In this document: positions 1-12,984 of the stretch, in pieces | How positions within the stretch are numbered: the stretch's first letter is position 1 | Layout of the letters: each line of letters opens with the position of its first letter | Source of the DNA: Atrichornis clamosus | Lineage: Eukaryota; Chordata; Aves; Passeriformes; Menuridae | Assembly: GCA_013400975.1 (NCBI GenBank) | Contig: WBMZ01011561.1 | Span: 62,001 to 126,000 of the forward strand | Reading direction: 5' to 3' | DNA: 64,000 bases | Position numbers and translations under genes: made by a program | The notes under the pieces: generated by a model | What the model saw: only the letters and a program-made list of their open reading frames with translations | Told to the model about the DNA's origin: nothing | The model's database searches: none

Positions 1-328
1 ACTTGGCTGAGAAGTACCCAGGTTAGCAGTTTGCCTGAGCATTACATTTCTGCCCTTACACTTTATCTGAAAACCTCTGTTTAAGTAGGAATACTAATGC
101 AAACGTTTCCTATCCTTGCTGGCCCATCACAATGGGTTTTCATATTGAAGGTAAAGTGATGAAGGGAGGAAGGAGTTCAGATTTTGAGCTTCCTAAGTGA
201 TTTTATTTCGATTCAAATCAGACATCACTTTTGACCAGGTGGAACTTGGTGGAACTACCTTGTCATAAATTGTTTTGCTGTTAAATTCATAGTTGCATTC
301 TTGGGAAACTAGATATACTGCTTGACTA
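1..328. other. Unannotated AT-rich DNA, no gene seen
   Basis: I see no repeat family, RNA gene or convincing ORF here. It lies 3' of the low-stop minus-strand segment that ends near 329, and I saw no AATAAA-type signal on the minus strand close to that end. Confidence 0.5.
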
Positions 329-763
329 CTAGGCAGCTAAACTGCAGATGAATTGTGTAGCTTCTGCAGCCTTCCCATCAAGGAAATCTGGGGAGACTGA
401 CACTTGTAAAGTGGGATTTGGAGTACCTCCCATGGACCAAAGTGGGATGGTCTGAACAAACACAGCTGTACCTTTGGAAAAATGGATCTGAAAATACTCG
501 AGTGAGCCATGCTGTCCCAAAACTTTTGATTACCAAATCTGTCTTTCCATGACCCACCACCACAGTGATTTACTTTTACTGTTGTGAAACCACAGCTCAT
601 GAAGATGAGCATACGTGTTGTGGGAATTAATCATAGGAGGCATGTTACAGTCCCAGAATTTCCCTTCACTACACTTGGTAAGGGGATGACCCTCACCATG
701 GTACCCTGGAGACATGGAAACAGTCACAACTGAGTGTGTCCTGCATGTAAAGGCACAAAGCAA
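329..763 (-). pseudogene. Possible decayed coding segment, frameshifted; family not recognised
   Basis: On the minus strand three reading frames are simultaneously poor in stops. One runs 763 to 530 (77 codons), the next 612 to 337 (91 codons) and the third 520 to 329 (63 codons). The translations are not low-complexity and contain W, C and H residues in protein-like spacing. A good splice-acceptor-like sequence, pyrimidine-rich and ending in TGCAG, lies on the minus strand near 740. I see no matching donor and do not recognise the protein. It could be an old exon or retrocopy with two frameshifts, a relic of an unknown transposon, or a chance stop-poor stretch. The local composition is less AT-rich than the flanks, which favours longer chance ORFs. 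Confidence 0.2.
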
Positions 764-986
764 GTCAATACATTTTATTCTGTGACAAATTATAAGACCT
801 AAGGCTTCCTTGGGCTTAATGTATTGTCAATCCACTTTTGAGGGTTTTGATTTCATCCCTTGCTGTTAATTTTTATTCACCATAAACACCATGGTGACTC
901 CTTTCAATACAAATGCAATTCTGCCGTGTTTGATTTGGTTTTTTTCCATGAAAACTGCATAGATGAATTTGAATTTAAAAATAAGG

Positions 987-1280
987 ATAGAATCATAGAA
1001 TCACAAAATGGTTTGGGTTGGAAGAGACCTTAAAGATCATCTAGTTCTACCCCCAATGCATAGGCAGGGACACCTTCCTCTAGACCAAGTTGCTCAGGGC
1101 CCCATCCCACATGGCCCTGAATGTTTCTAGACACAGGGCAGACATAATTTCTCTGGGCAACCTGTTCCCATGATTTAGCACCCTCCTAGTAAAGAATTTC
1201 TTCTTAATATCTAATCTAAACCTTCCTTCTGTCAGTTTGAAGCCAATTGCTCTTTGTTCTGTCACTCCTTGGCCTTCTGG
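987..1280 (-). mobile_element. CR1 LINE fragment, 3' end
   Basis: Reading left to right, the element starts with the reverse complement of the CR1 3' tail (ATAGAATCATAGAATCA). The typical avian CR1 3' terminus follows, including GGTTTGGGTTGGAAGAGACC, a degenerate TAGACCAAGTTGCTCA and ATTTCTTCTTAATATCTAAT. The minus-strand frame 1307 to 1080 (75 codons) is a remnant of the C-terminal part of CR1 ORF2, downstream of the reverse transcriptase core. It is 5'-truncated, as nearly all CR1 copies are, and cannot be autonomous. The right boundary is approximate. Confidence 0.92.
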
Positions 1281-2470
1281 ATGGTGGAGCGTGGCGGAGG
1301 GAGTCATCAGGTGGCGTCACAGGTTTCCGTGTGAATTGTTTGAATTTTTCTTGTACCCTCTGTCATTAGTTTAGTAGTGTTACTATTCATTACCTTTTGT
1401 GCCTCTAATTCTCCTATCCAGCCTTTTGCAGAGGGGAGTGAGAGGGAGAAAGGTGAGTGAGTGAATGGCACAAGGTTTGGAGTGATTCAGTAGGAACACA
1501 CATTGAGGAATACCATTGCTAAACTATGACAGCCTGTGGGAAAGCTGTGTGATTTCTTATTTTTTTCCCCTCTGGGAAATTGAGGAAGCTTAAAATTCTC
1601 TTTCCTCCAGCATTATACTAATAGACAGTTGTCTGTGAAAGAACACCCACCAAGGCAAGGAAAAATAGTGTGAATACATTTCATGTGGTGGACGAGTATT
1701 TGTGGAAACACCTTCAAAATATTTATTTCTTTCTTCAGAAGTACTGTTTTTTAATGGATAATAAAATTTATTAGTAGAAAATATGAAAAAAGTATAGCCA
1801 CAAAAAGCACTATTATTTTGTGTGGTTTGGCTTCATAAGTTTGATTTTTCCTTTGTATCTGCTTCCTGATTATTATTTTTCTATTACTGATGATAAAAGT
1901 AAAGGAGCTGGAATAACTCTTTATCTGAACTCATGCTTTTACTGAACACATTTCTATGTAAGATTTAAAATATCATAGAAGTGAAGGTATTTTTAATGTT
2001 ACAATGCACTTAAATGCCTGTTGCTCTGCATGGCCTAGTTAGGCAGAATCTCTCTGTCTAAATTCAGCCCAGACCACACCCTGATTTTGAAAGGGGCAAT
2101 ATTTTCCTGGTCACTTAATGAAATTGAATTTTAGTTCTACACACAGATTCCACTGTTTGGATCTATTTTAATCTAGCAGTTTTACTTCTTACACCCATCT
2201 AGTTAAAATTTTGTTATAGAAAAATCTGGTTTTGAATAGAAATTGCTTGGCTTCAAAGCAGTGGGATCATCCATGTATTCATTCAAAGGGCTCCATGTCA
2301 CAGTTTTGCTTGTGACTGCTTTTTCATACTACCTTCAAGTCAGTGTTTACATGACCAAATGCAAATGACAATGTTGTAGGGCTCCTCAGAAAGTAGGGAA
2401 CCATAAGAGAATGCCAAGTTTGCTAAGCTGTCATGAGGATTTATGCCTAATTCATCTGATTGAAAAAATA
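1281..2470. other. Unique AT-rich DNA, no gene seen
   Basis: Nothing is recognisable apart from short A/T runs. There is no ORF of note, no RNA gene signature and no repeat family I can name. Confidence 0.5.
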
Positions 2471-2680
2471 AAATCATAGAATCATGTGACAGAAACCTCG
2501 AAAGGTTTGGGTTGGAAGAGTTCTTAAAGATTATCTAGTTCCAATCTCCCCTGCCATGGGCAGGAACACCTTCCAGTAGACCAGGTTGCTCAAAGCCCCA
2601 TCCAAACTGGCCTTGAACACTTCCAGGAATTGGGCATCTACAACTTTGAGCAATCTGTTCTAGTGCCTGTCTACATGCCG
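2471..2680 (-). mobile_element. CR1 LINE fragment, 3' end
   Basis: It begins with AAATCATAGAATCATG, then an about 20-base non-CR1 interruption, then AGGTTTGGGTTGGAAGAG and the CR1 3' terminus (CCATGGGCAGGAACACC, TAGACCAGGTTGCTCA). Similarity ends near CTAGTGCCTGTC. Only the terminal 200 or so bases of the element remain. Confidence 0.9.
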
Positions 2681-5600
2681 TTCGAAGTAGAAAACAAGGA
2701 GAGTCCTAGTGTTCTCTGCACCATTTTTAAGGCATGTTAAATGATGTCAGCATGAGCACTCAGGTGTGAAAGAGAAGCAAGGAAAAGGCTTTTCTCTTTA
2801 ACTCTTCCAAGATCAGAGGGGTTTACTGCAGTAAAACAATTATCAAACTACAGTGACGAATTACAAAGAATTTAGAAAATTAAATCAACATGGCTTTCTG
2901 GGAACAGGGGTACAACTTCTTTCTACTACCTTAGAAAGAAAGAGAAATGCTTCCAAAGGAGAAAACAAAACCTCTGGGGACAAAGGGCTCAGATAACTGA
3001 GTGGTAAATACAGATATAAGCAATGCTTGAATAATTTATATATTCTATGTGAAAGAGAATTTCCATCTTTGCTGTACAAATTCTCCACGATCTGCTTTGT
3101 TACACATTTACATATCAAAGCTGAAGGTCATTGAAGAGTTATAGGGCAGAACTTTTCCACTGTGTTAATCACTTACAACTCTAATTTCACACTACACCAG
3201 TCCTTTGTACTCGAGGTCACAGAGCCCACTACAGTCTCTCCCCAAAAATCCTACTGGAAAACCTGCTTGCTCACTGTGCATTCAAATAAGGAGTATCTAT
3301 GATATCCTAGACAGAGTAGGGAAGCATAAACAACCATGGAAAAAGAATTTTTGGGTAAGCTGGATGTGGTTTAACTCCTGGTGCCTGTCAGTAAGTCCCA
3401 AGGCATCTCTGAGTAGTGCATAGCTGTCAGTAATTCTGACCCTAAAGGTATATGGAAATTAAGAGGATACTAATAATTTTAGCACTGGAGAACAGTCGTC
3501 TCAGAGTAGTAAGAGCACAAAACCCACTAGCTAGCAGCTATAAACATTTAGTTCTGAGATGGAGCTGCATCGGACTAGGAAGATTTAGATTAGATTGACT
3601 CAATACTCAGTGTTCCAGTGTTGAAAATTCACCTTCCTGTAGCTTCTCAAGGGATCTCACTGTAACATCACAGATCTGTGCCCGTTCAATCTTACACAAG
3701 TATTCAGTCTCCAGAATTAATTCCAGAGTATAGCACCTACTATTTAATTAATATTAACATGCATGAATTAGATGTTTTCAATAATAAGAGGTATGTAACT
3801 ACATCTAATTATATATCATTGCATCTGAAGGAAATAGAAGATTCAGCATTAGATCATTACTTTTCCAGACAGAATAAAATACTTCACAGGTTTTTAATAA
3901 CCTGCTTTAAAGATTATCAAATATCATGGATTTTCTTTTGACTTTTCCATGTTTTTTTTTTTCTAGAGCCAGCATATCTTCCTTCTTTTAAAAATTTTGA
4001 CAGACATCCTAATACTTTCTCCACAGTATCCCATGACACTCTGACCAATTCATAACTGTATACATTTTTAAATACTCCCATAATTTTATTTTAAATTCAG
4101 GGAAATACAGAAATGCAAGCTAAAATCAATCCCTAAGATGCAAGGAAATTTTAAAATTGCTTTTAAGTATATTGCTAATTTAAGGCCTTAATATTATTGG
4201 GAAGAAATATTAGAGGAAAAGCTTTGGAAAAGCTATACATAAATGGAACATTTCACAAATAAATGTTTTTAGCCCACATATTTTCAGTTTCTTCTCTCTA
4301 AGCTTCTTGTTAAACATTCAATTCTCTCAGGCTCTATAACACCCTGGAAATCAATGCAATATTACAGGTAGGCTGAACCAGAATATTCCGTGTAGATGTT
4401 AATTATTCTTTTTATTAGAGTTTGGATTTAGAAATTAAAACCCATGGTGATTTACACTTCCTTGTAATTAGATGTAATAATTGGATTTTTTTTCATAGTG
4501 TGCTCTGTCTTTGTTTTGAAGGAAGAATAATATTTTATACCTAGTGATTTTCAATATTTATCAATTTTCCACCATTTCCTTGTGGATCTCCCTACTGAAA
4601 ATTCCCATCATGATCACTGTGCTCTTATTATGGCAATGCCCATCACTTTTTACAGGTCAAGGAGTTATGCATGATTTTTTTACTTTTCTTCCATTTCTTT
4701 AACTGCAATTTCCTGATCGCTCAAAAGTGACTTTGTGAAAGGGCATGATGTGCCTGAGGAAGGTACAGCACAAAGCAAACAGAGCCATGGAAATTTGCCC
4801 CAGCAAATTTGACTTTTCAGAGGAGTGAGGTCTCCCATCACAAATAGCTCTCGTGGCACATCCTTCCCTGTTTTTTGAGTGCTTTTGGTTGCCTATTTCT
4901 TTGAGCTCAGGTGGCAGCTCCCTGGGTCATCACTCAATATGAGATTGCACAAAGAGAATGGACTAAATCATTAATTATTTTGTAAATATATTAAATATGC
5001 AGCTAAGAATTAAAATTGGGTATTAACAGCTGTCTAACATGTACGTTTTACAAATAATCCCTTCATGCTGACAGATGGAATTTCCTAGTTTTGAGGAAAA
5101 TCATCGTCCCTCTCATGGGGAATAACTAATTAAAAGTGTCTCTCCAATCATTCTTCATAATCCAAGGATTCTCTAGTGCTGAGTGTCATCTGCACAGGGA
5201 CAGAAGTTTAGCATAGTCACAGTAAGCTAAAAAAAAAAAAAAGAACCAAAATCCAATTTATTTTCTACAAGTGTCTCTGAGATGTGCTCATTGCCCTGAT
5301 TTTGGATCTTCCATACTTAAGGACATTAACATCCAGCACTTCGCTATCATTATTTAAGATGCAAACCAACAGTCAAATTCAAATCTGCATTGGGTCAGCT
5401 AGCCCTAGAGATTTGAAGTGATGGGCAAAATATCTGTTTTAAATTCCATGTTTATTATACAGATCAGTTGATTCATCAGAATAGCATCAACAGGTGAATT
5501 ATAAAGGTTTTGTGCTTGATTCCAATATTATTTTCTTTGCTTCTCTTTTTGATATACCTTTGTAGATAATTCCTCATTTCATGATAGCAGTGAATTATTG

Positions 5601-7009
5601 AATCATATAAAAACCCTGCAAGATATTTTTATATTGAATTCATAAACTTTGATACAGTATTCCAAACTTTCTAGAAGAAGAAAGCACAAGTGAAGGGAAA
5701 GAGGGTTCATAGTAATAGAAATCAAAGCATTGAACAATAAACCAAGAAATCCATGGCTGAACAGACAGCAGAGTTATGATAAAATTGAGACAGATGGCAC
5801 AGAAGCAGAACTGAGCACTGCAAGGTGCATTACCACAGCTTTTTATTCCATATTATTCCAAATCTTAAATATCTAGACTGGGGTGAAATTCAGATAAATT
5901 TAGCTTAGAAGCAATGTAAATATTTTTTTGCTGCTAGTCAGATGTTCTATTAGAATTTCACAATAATAAGGGGTCATCTAATGCCTAAATGGCAGCATTT
6001 CCAAAGTGAAGGATGCTTGGATGTTAGTCACAGCCGAGAGCATGATGACTAGAGAACTTATCTCTGCAAGCAACAACTTGCATCAGTAAATGCAACCCAA
6101 TAGATCCCGGAAAACAGAAGGATTTAAGAAATACAAGGAGAAGATAAGGGAGCTTGTTTATTCAGCTGAGAGTCGAGAATGAGAAGGAGAAGACTTTTGT
6201 CTTCAGATATTTAACAAAGAGCAGGACTCGTCTCAGAGTTGCACAGTAAAGGAAAAGAGGCTGTGAAAACAAGCTGCAAAAAGTATAATTCTGGTTAAGG
6301 ATAATGAGAAAGGAGGAAAAATCAAAATAAGAGTGTCTGAACATGAAAACAGAAACCCAGGAAAGCTGAGTGAAGTGATTTAACATATACACTGGCACTT
6401 CTAGAGAAAAGGTGGACAGAAAAATCTTGGAAGTTTCTTCCATTCTATTGCTTTCTGGGCATGGGAGAGAGTCTGTATTAACAATACAAGCATGTACATG
6501 ATTGTTTCCCAATGCCAAGTTTGAGCCTTATTTTCCTTTTACAGATATTATAGATGTACCTTATAATTCCGCCAGCCGATAATAATCATTAGTAATGCAT
6601 ATAATGGTATAACATACATATTTAGCCTGCTTTAACACTTCTGTCCAGACCACAACACCAATAGATAAGGACTAAGGGATTTCAATTTGATAAGACTCTT
6701 CAGCTATGTTGTCGAAAATTTCAGGTATAATTTAAATTTTGTAGGATAGATTATAATGACAGGTCCATTAGCCAAATGCTGAATGTATTTTTTACTCAGA
6801 TTTACACAACAGTGTCAGGGATTGGCCAGTTGCTTTATTTTGATATATTCAGATTCTATTGTGTAGTTCCACTTCTTACTAAGATACCTTGCCACAGGTT
6901 AATACAGGCTGACAATAAGTATTTGCCCAGAGTCTATAAGCATAATCACAAAACAAAAATAATTTCAATCGAATATAAGCAATTTTGATTCTCCAAATGC
7001 TTTTAAATC
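2681..7009. other. Repeat-poor unique DNA, no gene seen
   Basis: This long AT-rich stretch has no recognised repeat except short A runs, for example near 5230. The minus-strand ORF 6518-6162 (118 codons) has no feature I recognise, carries several phenylalanine/serine-rich runs and is most simply a chance ORF. The short ORFs at 2885-3118 (minus) and 3678-3941 (plus) also look like chance. Confidence 0.5.
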
Positions 7010-7540
7010 ATCCATTAATGAGATTTCTGCTTTCAGGATCATTGCTTTTCCCCCATTACGTGCACCGAAATTAATGTTTTCTGAAAGTAAATAAAAGTAA
7101 AATTAAATATTTTGTGATACAAATGATAATTGGGCACTTGTCTGATAAGATGGTTTTATTTAAACAAAATGTACTCTTGTAACATTGCATTTCCGATTCT
7201 ATAATCCCGTAATCTTCAGGCTGCTTCTCTTTTCCAAGTCATCATAATTAAAGGCAGGTGTTCAATTTAGCCACCAGAAGGGATGAGTTAATGCTGTAAT
7301 TATTAGTTGTAAAAGATTTCTAATTAGAATTATAAAGTATTTAGTTGTGAAAAGTGCAGGTAGATGCTCATAAGGGTTTTTTTCTAAGTACATAAGCACC
7401 TATCTCCAATAAAATGAGAAGGACTTCAGCTCCTAAGTATATTCAAAATGTCATTAAGAGCTTATTTATGTCTCAGAGCAATAATTAAAAATGTTCCTTT
7501 GTGTGAGATTCAGAATCAAATTATTATCCAAACTTGCTGG
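7010..7540. promoter_or_regulatory. Conserved-element-like stretch with homeodomain-type cores
   Basis: No coding potential is visible. The stretch carries four TAATTA cores (7245, 7297, 7321 and 7492), typical of homeodomain binding sites, and a CTCF-like core CCACCAGAAGGGA at 7271. There are no repeats or simple-sequence tracts in it. This texture is common in vertebrate conserved non-coding elements, but conservation cannot be judged from one sequence. Confidence 0.2.
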
Positions 7541-8740
7541 TAACAAATATGTATTACTCATAAGAGTTTAACATCCTCCTTTGTTACTAACAGAATGGAA
7601 AGCATTATATTGTGTTGCATCATTTTATCCCAATTTTATATTCTCAAGTAGAAAATAAAAATATTTTTCAAATAATTCTGACCTAACGACCTTGTTATTA
7701 ACAATGTAAAACATTTAGTAGACATAGATTTCTTTTTCCTTTTTCCTAAATAGATACTGAACACTACATTCTGAACAACACAATTTTTGCCTTTGGCTTG
7801 CACTAAGTAGGTTCTATATCTCATGAATGGTTGTCTACTGCTTCATTCTTAAGGTTTTATGAATCGATCCTGAATTTGTGCAAAGCATATTGTGCTCTTT
7901 TGTAAACTTCAAATTTTCATGCTTTGTGACCTTTTTTGATTTTTGTTGAAAAATGCAAAATTATCCACACACAGTATGAGAAAGCACCCTATAACAATAT
8001 CTCTATAATGAACACCAATAAATTAGCCATTAATACTCGGGAAAGAGATCTTGGAATTGTTATTGGAGTTTCTTTGAAAGCTTAGTATCAATCTTTGGTA
8101 CGTCAGAAGACAAATAGAATATTGAGATATAATTTTAAAAGGGGTAGAGAAAAAAAGGATGCCTCTATTTCATTGGATGATTTTTTTCTATGAATTTTTA
8201 ATGACACATGTACTTGTCGTATTACCACAACAAAATTATAAGGAATGGAACAGTACTGAGAATGATGACATGGTGGATCAGAGGAATGGAATAACTTGCT
8301 TGAAGAAAATTCATAAGGATTTTTCCCTTTGAAAAAGAGATGAGGAAAGATATTTGGGAGGATCATAAATGAGGTTCTCAAAACTGAAGACAATATATAT
8401 ATCACTTAGCAGGATGAGTAGAATCTACCCTTCACCCTTGAATACAAGCGGATAATTTCTACTAGTGGATATTAAAACTTACATTTAACAAATATTGTAT
8501 TGAAAGAATAACAACTCTGCCTATCATCTGTAATCTGCAAAAAGAACTATATGAGATTTTTATGCAAGTTTATGTTTTTCTACTGATAAATGATAGACTT
8601 AAATGGCTGAATACTTAACAGCTGCAGATGCTTTTTCCTCTCATTATTTGTCTATTCTCCTCATAACTTCTAAAATGTCTTTCTAACAAGTACATACTCA
8701 TTGCCTAAAGTAGCTTTATTCTTTTTAAAATCTAAAGTAA
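7541..8740. other. Unique AT-rich DNA, no gene seen
   Basis: No repeat family or RNA gene is recognised. The ORFs here (7636-7824 and 8103-8405, both minus) are rich in K/I/F/S codons, as AT-rich non-coding DNA produces. Confidence 0.5.
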
Positions 8741-9195
8741 AATAATAGAATAATAGAATCATTTATGTTAGAAAAGACCTTTAAGACCATCAAGTAGTGT
8801 TAATCAAGCACTGATAAGTCTATCACTAAGCCACATCCCTAAGTGACATCTTTAATACAGTCATGGACAATAACTCCTCTACTTCCCCGGGCAGCCTGTT
8901 CCAGTGCTTGATAACGCTTTGAGTGAAGAAATTTTTCCTAACATCCATACTAATCTTCTCTGATGCAGCTTGAGGCCATTTTATCCTGTCCTATAATCTA
9001 CTACTTGGGAGAAGAGAGCAACCCGCCACCTGGACTACTTTCAGAGAATTGTAAAGAGAGATGAGGGCCCCCTGATCCTCCTTTTCTCCAGGCTAAAACC
9101 CCCAGCTCCCTCAACCACTTCTCATCAGATTTGTGTTCCAGATCCTTCCCCAGCTTCATTGCTCTTCTCTGAACACGCTCCAACAGACATGGTGA
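8741..9195 (-). mobile_element. CR1 LINE fragment, divergent subfamily, about 450 bp
   Basis: It starts with a decayed CR1 tail (AATAATAGAATAATAGAATC), followed by TTAGAAAAGACCTTTAAGACC, the GGCAGCCTGTTCCAGTGCTTG block, TTTTTCCTAACATCCATACT, the CTTTTCTCCAGGCTAAA block and the CTGAACACGCTCCAACAG block. This extends further into ORF2 than most copies in the window. The wording belongs to the subfamily with TCAAGTAGTGTTAATCAAG-like sequence rather than to the younger TTTGGGTTGGAAG type. The reading frame is broken. Confidence 0.9.
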
Positions 9196-10860
9196 GGGGT
9201 GAAAATACCCAATATGATGTATAATGTCTATGTTTTCCTCTTTCAGTCAATGTCGATGTCTACGTTACCGTGTTAGAATGCCTCTTGCAACATCACAGGA
9301 TCAAGACAAACTAATTGTCATTCAGAGGTCATAGTTCCTCCCACACGCCCCCTGAAGAATCAGATTAGATTCATCAGTCTTCTTCTATAAATGGAAGAGT
9401 TTGTTGTCCTGTGCATGTTCAGCTAAACTCAGGTTGTAAGAAGGACACTATATTCTTTTGTCTTTTGGTCATTTCCTGCCATTTTGTCCTGCTTTTTCAA
9501 TACTCAGAGGAAATTTTGCTGATCCAGCAGGAAAGCTTTGAGACCCCACTTATTTCTTCTCCAGAATATTTAGGGACAGATCATGTTCATTTAAAGATAT
9601 ATTAACAGATATATATATGGGGGTCAATTAGTACATCATTCCTTTGAGTAATTCTTACTAATGAACATAGCACTTCCCAAAGCTGACTTAATTCAGCCTT
9701 TTTCAGGTCAGCAGGGAATAACCAAGTAGCTTCAAAGCAATAGAAAATGAACAGAAACAGAAGGACGGTGTTTAGACATAGTGAAACAGGTGTTCATATT
9801 CATAATCTTCTGTTATAAATACCAATAAAGTGATAATTACCATAGGAGCACTAACTTGGGATGGGAAAAGCAAGCCAAAAAGCTCCTACTTTGTCTATTC
9901 CATCTTTCAGAACTGATCATTTTTTCAAAAAGTTGCGATCTAATTTAGTGCAAAGTTTTCTGCTGTACTTTCCAGTTCTGACCCAAACCAATTAAATCAG
10001 ACAGCTTATTTCATAGTTTTTTTGTTCCAAGAAAATCAAGAAAACCAGAAGTGCCTTCACAATTTTTTTCTTCCACCTTTTCTGATTTTTACAAATTAAT
10101 ATCTTTCTACATTGTTCAGTGGAATAATAGTGAGAAAAGATAAAGGATTTTGAACTCTATATTAAACTTTATACTTTGTAGTTCCTTAATCCAAAAAATA
10201 TATAAATGGTATGAAATATTTTCATCCTACTAGAGACTTTACAAAAGAAACAAAAAGTTGTTAAAATTGATACTGTACAGCTTTCAATAATGTTATAGTG
10301 ATACATTCTATTTTGCTTAAGACATTTAAATACATGAGAAAACAAAACACACAAACATGTCTAGATTTGTATTGCATTCTTTTAAAATATAGTACTACTG
10401 ACTTTCTGTGAAATCTTTACTTATGTTGGTGAGCTGCTGTTTCCATTAAACTCCTCACTCTAATTCTGTTGTATGAATGAGTGGTCTCCGGCATTCACAA
10501 AGGAAAGGTAAAAATGAACACTTTATTTGTAAATATTAAGATCATATACACATCAATTTGTGCAGCTATGGGTTTTGAAAACAGCATCATTCATTTCAAT
10601 TTCCTATTAGTGAAATCAGATAATTTGTCAAAGGTAATTGCTAGATGAATATTACCTATTTTGGACATGAGAACCTGTATAAAGGACTGATAAAGAAAAG
10701 TTCTCAATACTTTTATAAATTACACGGATATTTGTCTCTTCACCAAAAAAGATTAAGTGTAGACAACTAAAATCTATAAACTTGTAATTTGCTAACAGGT
10801 TTTTCAACACTAATATTTTTTTTTTTCTGTTATCAGTACTGACTAGGAAAAGTAAATGTT
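9196..10860. other. Unique AT-rich DNA, no gene seen
   Basis: No repeat or gene is recognised. The plus ORF 9411-9605 and the minus ORF 10169-10354 are short and unremarkable. Confidence 0.5.
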
Positions 10861-11412
10861 TGATTGTGCTATTTTTGGCTGGGGTAGAATCCATGCTTTG
10901 GGTGTGGGGCTCTGTTTTGGATTTGTGCTGGAAACAGTGTTGATAACACAGAGATAGTTTCACAATTGCTGAGCAGTGCTCACACAGATCCAGGGGCTTT
11001 GCTGCTCCTCACCCCACCCCACCGGTGAAGGGACCGGAGGTGCACAAGGAGTTAGGAGGGGACACATCCAGGACAGCTGACCCTGACTAACTCAGGGGAT
11101 ATTCCAGACCACATGGTGTCATGTTCAGCATGTAAAGCTGGGGAAGAAGAAGTAAGGTGGGGATGTTCACTCTGATGGTGTTTTTCTTCCCAAGTCACCA
11201 TTATGTATGATGGAAACCTACTGCTCTGGGAATAGCTGAACACCTGCCTGTCCATTAGAAATGGGGAATTAATTCCTTGTTTTCCTTTGCTTTATCTAAT
11301 AAGCTGTCTTCATCTCAGCTTCTCACTTTTTTGATTCTCTTCTCCATCCTAGTGGGGAAGTGAGCGAGCAACTGAGTGGGGGTTAGTTGTCAACTGGGCT
11401 TCATCCATGACA
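10861..11412 (+). mobile_element. ERVL-type endogenous retrovirus solo LTR (copy 1)
   Basis: The sequence matches the avian ERVL-type LTR layout. A start near TGATTGTGC is followed by GGCTGGGGTAGAATC, AACAGTGTTGATAACACAGA, GCTGAGCAGTGCTCACACAG, GGACAGCTGACCCTGACT, TTCTTCCCAAGTCACCATTA and GCTGAACACCTGCCTG. The 3' part has TAAGCTGTCTTCATCTCAGC and ends near CATGACA. No internal retroviral sequence adjoins it, so this is a solo LTR left by LTR-LTR recombination. I see no clear target-site duplication, so the ends are approximate. A related copy lies at about 18,362-18,923. Confidence 0.8.
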
Positions 11413-12984
11413 CAAAGAAAGGAAGTTGGATTTTCTATGCTATCTACTTCTTCATTAAGCCTCTTAGAACAGAAAAATAAAAGTAGAAACCATCAATGAA
11501 GTTATATGAAACCTGATAAATGCATTCTTTGCCTTAAAAACCATGGCTTGTGTTTTGACCAGGGCAGACAATTCAAGGTGCTCCAGAAATCTGTAGTAGC
11601 ACCAAACGCTAACAGGGATAGAGCACAGATTGCTTTCTTATATTACATGTGTTACATTAACTGCACAGGGATGGCAAAGGGTGAGTGCTTCTGTGGTCTA
11701 ATGCACAGGTGAAATCAGTTCAGGATTAATAGCATAAGCACGAGACTAACAGAACAAAGATAAAGCTTCCAATTCATAAGTTTCTCAAGGTATTCAAGAC
11801 ACAGGCTACAGGAAATGGAGGCTGTTGCACTATTGTCTTCTACTAATGGATTTTTTTGGAGATGAATTCTGAGCTTGATGGGAATTTGGTTTGACACAAT
11901 ACGATTTTTTTCCCCTATGTTTGTGCATTTTTCTTTTAACAAAATAAACTAAACATATTTTCCAGAGCAAGGAGTGACAGTCTATCCAGCTAAATCAGCA
12001 TCTCTTTAAACTGAATTGTCATGATTCATTTCATTTCACTGCAGAAATCTCCAGTGTGAATGCCTACGTCAGAGCTAGTAAACCACATTTTATTCTCAAT
12101 GGACACATACAGGCACTTTCAGGTTGTGATTCAGTGTATCTTAAGGTAGATTTCTAAAATGCATTATGTCATAAAACAGCGTTAACTGCCAAAGCTGTGA
12201 TATAAATCCACAGCAATGCCCTAACAGGATACTTACTGTAACATGGTTTGCACATGGCCTTTCGACCCTGGTTGTGAAATCACTGGGACCCAAGCAGAAA
12301 TTTAAATCTAATAATTAATTTATCACACATTCCTTCAGGACTCTTTAAAGGAAAGAAGTAAAACTGCTGCCCAGGAACTTTACACAGATGACAGGTAATT
12401 AATAAGCATACCTTACTTTTATTTATGAAATAATTTTAATTTCACTATTTAAAGGGACATAAGAGGTGCCTTGCTAGGAGACGCCATCTAGTCCTGTATT
12501 CAGTCCCTAGGAGGGACAATAAAAGAAGATACCTATAGAAAGTATCAAATCCTGACAGTGACTGCAGTCCAGTCTTTTGCACTCCCCCAGCATCAAGAAC
12601 TACAGATTTTTTTAGAAATTAGAGGTTACGTCCCTGCCTTTTCAAGTTTCTTTTAATGGGTGTGTGCTCTGTGAATTTTTTCTACTTCTTTCATACCAGT
12701 TTATCTTAACATCAGCTCTTGGAGGTTCACTTTTCATTGCATAATGAGGAGTTTCATATATTTGCTTTAAACTTAACTTCTGCAAGCTTATGACAGAGCT
12801 TTCTTGTAGTGTGAATCTTGGGTGAAAATAACAAGGAAACAACCAAATAGTTCTACATTCCCCTGAACTTCTCCCTTTCAGCTTTGTAAACAATGATCAG
12901 ACTTCTCCACCCCAGAGATCCTCCCTCTACAAGGGCAGTTGTTCCATTCACTTGATCGTTGTGATTAAGCTACTTTGAACCTTT
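11413..12984. other. Unique AT-rich DNA, no gene seen
   Basis: No named repeat is recognised. The plus ORF 11506-11712 (68 codons) begins just downstream of the solo LTR, but it resembles no retroviral protein I know and could be chance. The minus ORFs 11715-11942 and 12642-12893 are also unassigned. Confidence 0.45.

Noticed and set aside
1080..1307. 75-codon minus ORF as a gene
   Set aside because: It is the decayed C-terminal part of CR1 ORF2 within the repeat at 987-1280.
6162..6518. 118-codon minus ORF as a gene
   Set aside because: No motif, no signal for transcription or splicing, and a composition typical of AT-rich non-coding DNA.
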